A stretch of 10,374 nucleotides of DNA from Candidatus Woesearchaeota archaeon. GTDB taxonomy: Archaea > Nanoarchaeota > Nanoarchaeia > Woesearchaeales > UBA11576. Of this stretch, positions 6,591 through 10,374 are shown in pieces (the first letter of the stretch is position 1; every line of letters begins with the position of its first letter). The notes under the pieces were generated by a model, which saw only the letters and a program-made list of their open reading frames with translations, had not been told where the DNA came from and did not search any database. A program made the translations under genes and the position numbers. The DNA is taken from assembly GCA_013331125.1 (NCBI GenBank), contig DUGW01000073.1, positions 1,102-11,475 of the forward strand. Reading direction: 5' to 3'.

Positions 6591-6628
6591 TTAGCCTCTT
6601 TTTTCAGTTTGTAAGGTGATGATAATGA

Positions 6629-6761
6629 TACGGCAGCCGGGACATCCGCCAACATGCCTTTGCATGCTCGGGTTCGAACCCGGGTAGCGACCTTGGGAGG
6701 GTCGAATCCTTTGGCGCTGCATGCAAGACCGATGCACGCGAAACCGCTAGATTACTGCCGT
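6629..6761 (-). tRNA. tRNA-Gly(CCC) with D-loop and T-loop introns
   Basis: Read on the minus strand, the exons form a complete cloverleaf. Acceptor ACGGCAG (6761-6755) pairs with CTGCCGT (6636-6630), and discriminator A is at 6629. T8 and A9 are present. D-stem ATCT (6752-6749) pairs with GGAT (6709-6706). Loop A14 G15 and G18 G19 are present. Anticodon stem CGACC/GGTCG (6704-6688) surrounds loop CTCCCAA with anticodon CCC (6698-6696). T-stem CCGGG (6683-6679) pairs with CCCGG (6641-6637), with T-loop TTCGAA plus T60 at 6642. The T-loop intron is 6643-6672 (30 bases, position 59/60). It has a canonical BHB: bulge AAC, helix TTCG/CGGA (6678-6675 with 6648-6645, one T-G pair), bulge TGT, and a 9-bp intron hairpin. 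The D-loop insert is about 6711-6742 (32 bases). Its ends are uncertain and only a relaxed motif can be drawn. The mature length is 71. CCA is not encoded. The A1-T72 pair is unusual for Gly, whereas C2-G71 and A73 fit. Confidence 0.8.
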
Positions 6762-6770
6762 GGATAAGTC

Positions 6771-6883
6771 CTGATTGGTGCCAGTGCTTAAAAAGATTGC
6801 GTTGCGCAGGCACTGTGTAAGCAGCTCTTTACCTATTTACAGAGACGACAGCAAAGGGCGCTGTAGGTTTTTAAGCCAATCAG
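6771..6883. repeat. 113-base element closed by an 8-bp inverted repeat
   Basis: CTGATTGG at 6771-6778 pairs with CCAATCAG at 6876-6883. Nested inside are CAGTGC/GCACTG (6782-6787 with 6810-6815) and an ACAGC/GCTGT hairpin near 6848-6864. It lies between the divergent tRNA and symporter genes and includes the tRNA promoter. It could be a second structured RNA or a DNA-level regulatory element. The rest of the 6762-7020 gap holds only the TATA box and leader of the symporter gene. Confidence 0.3.
6788..6795 (-). promoter_or_regulatory. TATA-like box of the tRNA gene
   Basis: On the minus strand this is a CTTTTTAAG stretch centred about 30 bases upstream of tRNA position 1 at 6761. That suits an archaeal tRNA promoter with a short 5' leader removed by RNase P. 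It is weaker than the other TATA boxes of the window. Confidence 0.45.
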
Positions 6884-6886
6884 AAA

Positions 6887-6895
6887 TTTTAAATA
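6887..6895 (+). promoter_or_regulatory. TATA box of the NSS symporter gene
   Basis: TTTTAAATA predicts transcription start near 6917 and hence a leader of about 100 bases before the ATG at 7021. The leader ends in an A-rich stretch and the ribosome-binding site GGGGGTG. Confidence 0.5.
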
Positions 6896-7020
6896 TTTTC
6901 GACTGTTCAGGGGTCCAGAGAGGGTCTTCTGATAGATGTAATCACAATCAATCACGATCGAAAAACAAAGGCAAAAAAGAAAAGAGAAAGATTTGCTGGG
7001 GAGCGAATTGGGGGTGTAAG

Positions 7021-8481
7021 ATGGCAAGAGACAGATGGAAATCAAGGACCGTGTTCCTTCTGGCAGCGATAGGATCTGCAGTGGGGCTGGGAAACGTATG
7101 GAGATTCCCATACCTGACATACAAGTTCGGAGGAGGAGCATTCCTCATACCATACCTGGTGGCATTGTTCGTCGTCGGCATACCGCTGCTGATACTGGAG
7201 TTCGCGCTCGGACAGAAGATACAGAAAGGGGCGATAGGAAGCTTCAAGGCGATACATTCAAGGTTCGGCGCGATAGGGCTGATGGCATTGATGAGCAGCT
7301 TCATCATCGTGGCATATTACGCAGTGGTGATGGCGTGGAGCTTCATATACATGATAGCGTCATTGAAGGTGCCATGGGCGTCGGACTCGAAAGGGTACTT
7401 CTTCAACAATGTGCTGCAGATAACAGACGGTGTAGGCAATATCGGAGGCATCAACTGGATGGTCCTGCTGGCACTGGCAGCGATATGGATATTGATATAC
7501 TTCTGCGTATGGAAAGGCACAGAATCAGTAGGGAAGATAGTGGCATGGACAGTGCCTTTGCCGGTGATCCTGTTGGGGATACTCTTTGTGAGAGGGATCA
7601 CATTACCAGGATTCCTCGAAGGATGGGTATATTACCTGAGGCCTGACTGGAATGCATTACTGTATGCCGATGTCTGGATTGCAGCGATAGGACAGATATT
7701 CTTCACACTGACACTGGCATTCGGAGTGATGATAGCATACGCATCATTCAACAAGGAGGATTCTGACATAAGGAGCAATGGATGGATAACAGCGATAACA
7801 AACTCATCGATAAGCATATTCGCAGGGTTCGTGGTTTTCGCAGTCCTGGGATACATGGCGATGAAACAGGCAGTGCCGATAGCAGACGTCGCGACATCAG
7901 GACCGGGATTGGCATTTGTCGTGTTCCCACAGGCGTTGTCCTTGATGCCATGGGCAGGATTCTTCAGCGTAGTGTTCTTCGTGATGCTGCTGACATTAGG
8001 CATAGACTCGGCATTCTCACTCGTCGAGGCAGTGGACACAGCGATACTCGACGGAAAAGCTAAGTGGAAGAAACAGAAACTCGCATTCGTCGTATGCCTG
8101 GCAGCATTCCTATGCGGCATAATATTCACGACAAGGGCAGGACTATACTTCCTTGACATAGTGGACCACTTCGTGATGGGATACAACCTGGTGTTTGTCG
8201 GACTGCTGCAGTGCCTGGCGATAGGATGGGTGTACGGAGCAGACAAGATGCGGAGCTACATCAACCAGCATGCGAAAGTGAAGCTGGGCAGATGGTGGAA
8301 CTGGGCAATAAAGGTGATAATACCTGCAGCACTGATCGTGTTGCTCGCGACACAGTTCTGGGCAGAGATGACAACACCATACGAAGGCTATCCTGCATGG
8401 GCACTCCGGATCGGATGGGCAGTGTTCTTTGTGCCACTGATGATATCGATAGCTATGGCTGTGGGGAGCACTAAGGAGTGA
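7021..8481 (+). CDS. NSS-family sodium:amino-acid symporter
   Basis: The 486-residue, very hydrophobic protein has 11-12 predicted membrane helices of the LeuT fold. The first helix has the family signature: FLLAAIGSAVGLGNVWRFPY at about 11-30, then FGGGAFLIPYL and IPLLILEFALGQ. This unwound helix supplies substrate and sodium contacts in LeuT. The TM6-like segment is GQIFFTLTLAFGVMIAYASF followed by NKEDSDI. NSS proteins import amino acids or related amines with sodium; the specific substrate cannot be read here. The start is the ATG at 7021, five bases after a GGGGTG site. The frame is open farther upstream, but that stretch crosses the promoter and is not protein-like. Codons ending in T are rare, as in the nucleotidyltransferase gene. 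A T-rich terminator follows the TGA stop. It appears to be a single-gene unit. Confidence 0.9.
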   Translation: MARDRWKSRTVFLLAAIGSAVGLGNVWRFPYLTYKFGGGAFLIPYLVALFVVGIPLLILEFALGQKIQKGAIGSFKAIHSRFGAIGLMALMSSFIIVAYYAVVMAWSFIYMIASLKVPWASDSKGYFFNNVLQITDGVGNIGGINWMVLLALAAIWILIYFCVWKGTESVGKIVAWTVPLPVILLGILFVRGITLPGFLEGWVYYLRPDWNALLYADVWIAAIGQIFFTLTLAFGVMIAYASFNKEDSDIRSNGWITAITNSSISIFAGFVVFAVLGYMAMKQAVPIADVATSGPGLAFVVFPQALSLMPWAGFFSVVFFVMLLTLGIDSAFSLVEAVDTAILDGKAKWKKQKLAFVVCLAAFLCGIIFTTRAGLYFLDIVDHFVMGYNLVFVGLLQCLAIGWVYGADKMRSYINQHAKVKLGRWWNWAIKVIIPAALIVLLATQFWAEMTTPYEGYPAWALRIGWAVFFVPLMISIAMAVGSTKE

Positions 8482-8487
8482 TTAATC

Positions 8488-8516
8488 TCTTTTTTTCTTT
8501 TATATTCTCTTTTTCT
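8488..8516 (+). terminator. oligo-T terminator after the symporter gene
   Basis: Starting a few bases after the TGA stop are runs of seven, four and five T in a CTTTTTTTCTTTTATATTCT context. Archaeal RNA polymerase terminates at such T-runs without needing a hairpin. Confidence 0.6.
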
Positions 8517-8592
8517 AGAACCTATAACGCCTATTGCGCTGTTGCCGGCAGTTATGCGGGGCTGCAAGAAATCATTGTTGCAAACCATCAAC

Positions 8593-8600
8593 TTTATAAA
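8593..8600 (+). promoter_or_regulatory. TATA box of the secreted adhesin-like gene
   Basis: TTTATAAA predicts a start near 8623-8626 and a leader of about 40 bases. That leader contains GGGGTG (about 8639-8645) and GGTGAT (8655-8660), the latter three bases before the GTG start at 8664. Confidence 0.6.
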
Positions 8601-8663
8601 GGAAAACATTCTGGATTCTCAATATCAGGGTTAAAAATTGGGGTGTAAAAGACAGGTGATATA

Positions 8664-10374
8664 GTGAAAAGAGGGATTAGTGTTCTGGTAGTTGTACTTG
8701 TCGCTATATCTATACTTATGTCCCTCTCAGCCTCTGCAGCAGATGTATCGCATCCATTGAGTGAGATAACGCCCATCAATACAAATTTTAACATGAACAA
8801 TTATGACATTGTCGGATTGGGAGCTGTCGGCATAAATACTGCTAATCCTATCAAAAACTTGCATGTCCAGGATGGTACAGCCATAATCAACGGTTCAGAT
8901 AATGTCCCGAAAGCAAATGCTACTTTGACAGTCATAGCCAATACGACAAACAATTACGCCGTCGCTTTGTATCCTATAGGTACCCCCCATGCGCTCCTAG
9001 GTTCGAGTGATATAGGGATGAAAATCGATGGTTACAGACACGGAGTCTATGGTGCTGGATATTTTGGGTATGGTGGCTACTTCACAGGTGACCAGAGAGG
9101 ACTGTATGCAAGAGCAGGAAGCAACCCTGCGGCTGTCTTCAACGGAAGTGTAGGCATCAATGTCCAGAACCCTGCAGTGAAACTGGATATCGACTCGCAG
9201 AGCAACTCAGGAGCTCTGAGATTGAGAGGTGCCGACGAGGTGAATGAGATTGTAGATATGTTTGTAGGAGCTGGCGGGACATTTGTGATGAGTCTTGTTA
9301 ATGGAAACGATGATTATCAATACCTTGATCTTAGAAGTGAGGATACTGCCTATGGTGTAGTTGTCAGGGACTCTTTGGGAACCAGCCTTATCTTTGCAAA
9401 CCTCTTTGTTTTTGATGCGGCGGATGACTATCTCCACATGGTCATGAACAGCGCAACCGGAAGCACAACAGGACTGGTCGTGACAGACTCTGATAGGGTG
9501 GGGATAGGTACGAAGACACCACAACAGAAACTAGACGTGAATGGTTACGGGTATTTTGCCACTTCCACAGCCAGTGTACTCTTGGGAAGTGATGGCAATT
9601 CTCTCATGGAATTGCGGGAACCAGACAGTTCAGGCACGCCATATATAGACTTCACCAATGATGCAACTACTGATTATGATGCAAGGCTCGTACTTACTGC
9701 GAATACTGTGCTTGAGGCAAGGGGAGCAGTGTTGGCCGTTGCTGATTCAACATCGATTGGTTTTGCTAATGGTGATGGAGACCTTTATGTACAGGGAGAT
9801 CTAGAAGTTGATGGTAATGCGTATTTTGCAAATGATGTGGGAATAAGGATCTCTCCAGCTTACCGTCTATATGCTTACGCTAATCTCAATTCATTCGTTG
9901 CAAGATTCTGGAATGATGGAAACCTGGTGTCGCATTACGGGATTGTAGTCCGGGCCGGCACAGATGATAATTCATTAACAAACTATATGATAGACTTCGC
10001 CGATGGTGATTGGACGGGTCAAGGATACGTCTGGTCCAATGCAGGAACTGTACATTATAATCCTTTCACAGGAGAACATGAGGCAGCAATACCTGCTGAA
10101 GACGCGGAGAGCGGGTATGATTATGGTACATTAGTCTGCCTTGTAAATTCAACTACCTATCCTGAAAGACCGAAGCAGCCAGAGTATGTTGTAGAGCCAT
10201 GTTCTGTGAATAATGATAAGAGAGTGTTCGGTGTCTATGTCAATGACTATGAGAACAGAAGTAATGGCCATATGATATTCGCCCTTGGCGACGGACAGAT
10301 ACTCGTCACAGACCTTGGCGGGAATATAGAGACAGGAGACTATATCACAAGCTCGACAAGGAAAGGCTATGGTC
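8664..10374 (+). CDS. large secreted adhesin/tail-fibre-like protein, open at the right edge
   Basis: The frame runs 570 codons from a GTG at 8664 to the window edge without a stop. The GTG follows a GGTGAT site by three bases, and an in-frame TAA lies just upstream. The N-terminus is a Sec signal peptide, MKRGISVLVVVLVAISILMS, with cleavage likely near LSASA-A (about 25). The mature part is beta-rich, Gly/Asn/Asp/Thr-rich and carries diverged repeats of a VGI..(N/T)P..KLDV.G type motif at about residues 55-68, 163-177 and 279-294, with a degenerate copy near 392. These are typical of fibre and surface proteins in phages, bacteria and archaea. Near the end, YNPFTGEHEA (about 465-474), VFGVYVND and GDGQILVTDLGGNIETGDYI resemble the C-terminal chaperone/autoprocessing module of the peptidase G2 type, but the region is cut off. 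It probably forms a trimeric surface fibre. It uses T-ending codons freely, unlike the symporter gene. Confidence 0.8.
   Translation, partial: MKRGISVLVVVLVAISILMSLSASAADVSHPLSEITPINTNFNMNNYDIVGLGAVGINTANPIKNLHVQDGTAIINGSDNVPKANATLTVIANTTNNYAVALYPIGTPHALLGSSDIGMKIDGYRHGVYGAGYFGYGGYFTGDQRGLYARAGSNPAAVFNGSVGINVQNPAVKLDIDSQSNSGALRLRGADEVNEIVDMFVGAGGTFVMSLVNGNDDYQYLDLRSEDTAYGVVVRDSLGTSLIFANLFVFDAADDYLHMVMNSATGSTTGLVVTDSDRVGIGTKTPQQKLDVNGYGYFATSTASVLLGSDGNSLMELREPDSSGTPYIDFTNDATTDYDARLVLTANTVLEARGAVLAVADSTSIGFANGDGDLYVQGDLEVDGNAYFANDVGIRISPAYRLYAYANLNSFVARFWNDGNLVSHYGIVVRAGTDDNSLTNYMIDFADGDWTGQGYVWSNAGTVHYNPFTGEHEAAIPAEDAESGYDYGTLVCLVNSTTYPERPKQPEYVVEPCSVNNDKRVFGVYVNDYENRSNGHMIFALGDGQILVTDLGGNIETGDYITSSTRKGYG

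Noticed and set aside
5853..6614. Long plus-strand reading frame of 253 codons
   Set aside because: It is a shadow of the EEP gene, whose catalytic motifs on the minus strand are unambiguous.
6688..6704. Plus-strand anticodon arm CGACC-TTGGGAG-GGTCG suggesting tRNA-Pro(GGG)
   Set aside because: The plus strand has no usable T-arm or acceptor stem. The same bases on the minus strand form the anticodon arm of a complete tRNA-Gly(CCC).
6660..6726. Compact D-armless tRNA closed by TTGCATGC/GCATGCAA
   Set aside because: It needs a six-base T-loop and lacks a D-arm. The intron model restores a seven-base T-loop, a D-stem and a perfect acceptor stem.
6604..6813. Minus-strand reading frame of 69 codons over the tRNA
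   Set aside because: It contains PGFEP, the usual false translation of a tRNA T-arm, and overlaps the tRNA fully.
6806..6828. SRP RNA helix 8 look-alike (CAGGCAC...AAGCAGC)
   Set aside because: The GNAR tetraloop and flanking pairs of helix 8 are missing, and the expected long SRP helices are not present.
6775..7020. N-terminal extension of the symporter
   Set aside because: It crosses the TATA box at 6887-6895 and has no family similarity; the ATG at 7021 has a strong ribosome-binding site.

Overview
The window reads as archaeal. Strong TATA boxes (such as TTTATATA, TTTAAATA, TTTATAAA) sit about 25-30 bases ahead of start codons or expected transcript starts. Several genes look leaderless, and others carry GGTGAT, GAGGTG or GGGGTG ribosome-binding sites. 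The tRNA has no encoded CCA and carries a bulge-helix-bulge (BHB) intron, an archaeal trait. Protein content (MNT/HEPN-type nucleotidyltransferase, BatA-like vWA membrane protein, adhesin-like secreted protein, small unknown membrane proteins) would fit a DPANN or similar uncultivated archaeon, but the lineage is inference.

Layout. 1-1024 (minus): BatA-like vWA membrane protein, running off the left edge, with an in-frame TAG at 224-226 after which the same frame continues with the expected family sequence. 1025-1259: its TATA box, a 15-base palindrome and a 120-base element closed by an 11-bp perfect inverted repeat, a candidate structured RNA. 1260-1811 (minus): helical protein of unknown function. 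1812-2164: divergent regulatory region with a 20-bp dyad, a second inverted repeat and three TATA boxes. 2165-4021 (plus): 618-residue protein with two tandem nucleotidyltransferase domains, the first lacking its active-site residues, plus a helical, possibly HEPN, region. 4216-4674 (plus): small membrane-anchored protein. 4727-6590 (minus): a tightly overlapping three-gene operon of an EEP-family phosphatase/nuclease, a DUF4405-like membrane cytochrome subunit and a sulfite-oxidase-like molybdopterin lipoprotein. 6629-6761 (minus): tRNA-Gly(CCC) interrupted in both the D-loop and the T-loop. 6762-7020: a 113-base inverted-repeat element and the promoter and leader of the next gene. 7021-8481 (plus): NSS-family sodium:amino-acid symporter. 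8664 to the right edge (plus): secreted adhesin/tail-fibre-like protein with repeated VGI..(N/T)P motifs and a C-terminal autoprocessing-like domain; it lacks an end in the window.

The most notable items are the tRNA-Gly and the in-frame amber codon. With two insertions removed, the tRNA becomes a fully canonical 71-base tRNA, and its T-loop intron has a textbook BHB motif. The two introns also contain mutually complementary segments. None of the seven genes whose ends are clear stops at TAG.

The membrane cytochrome and molybdopterin lipoprotein probably form an electron-transfer module outside the membrane. The EEP gene sits first in that operon, 38 bases after the tRNA on the same strand, so read-through from the tRNA promoter is possible.
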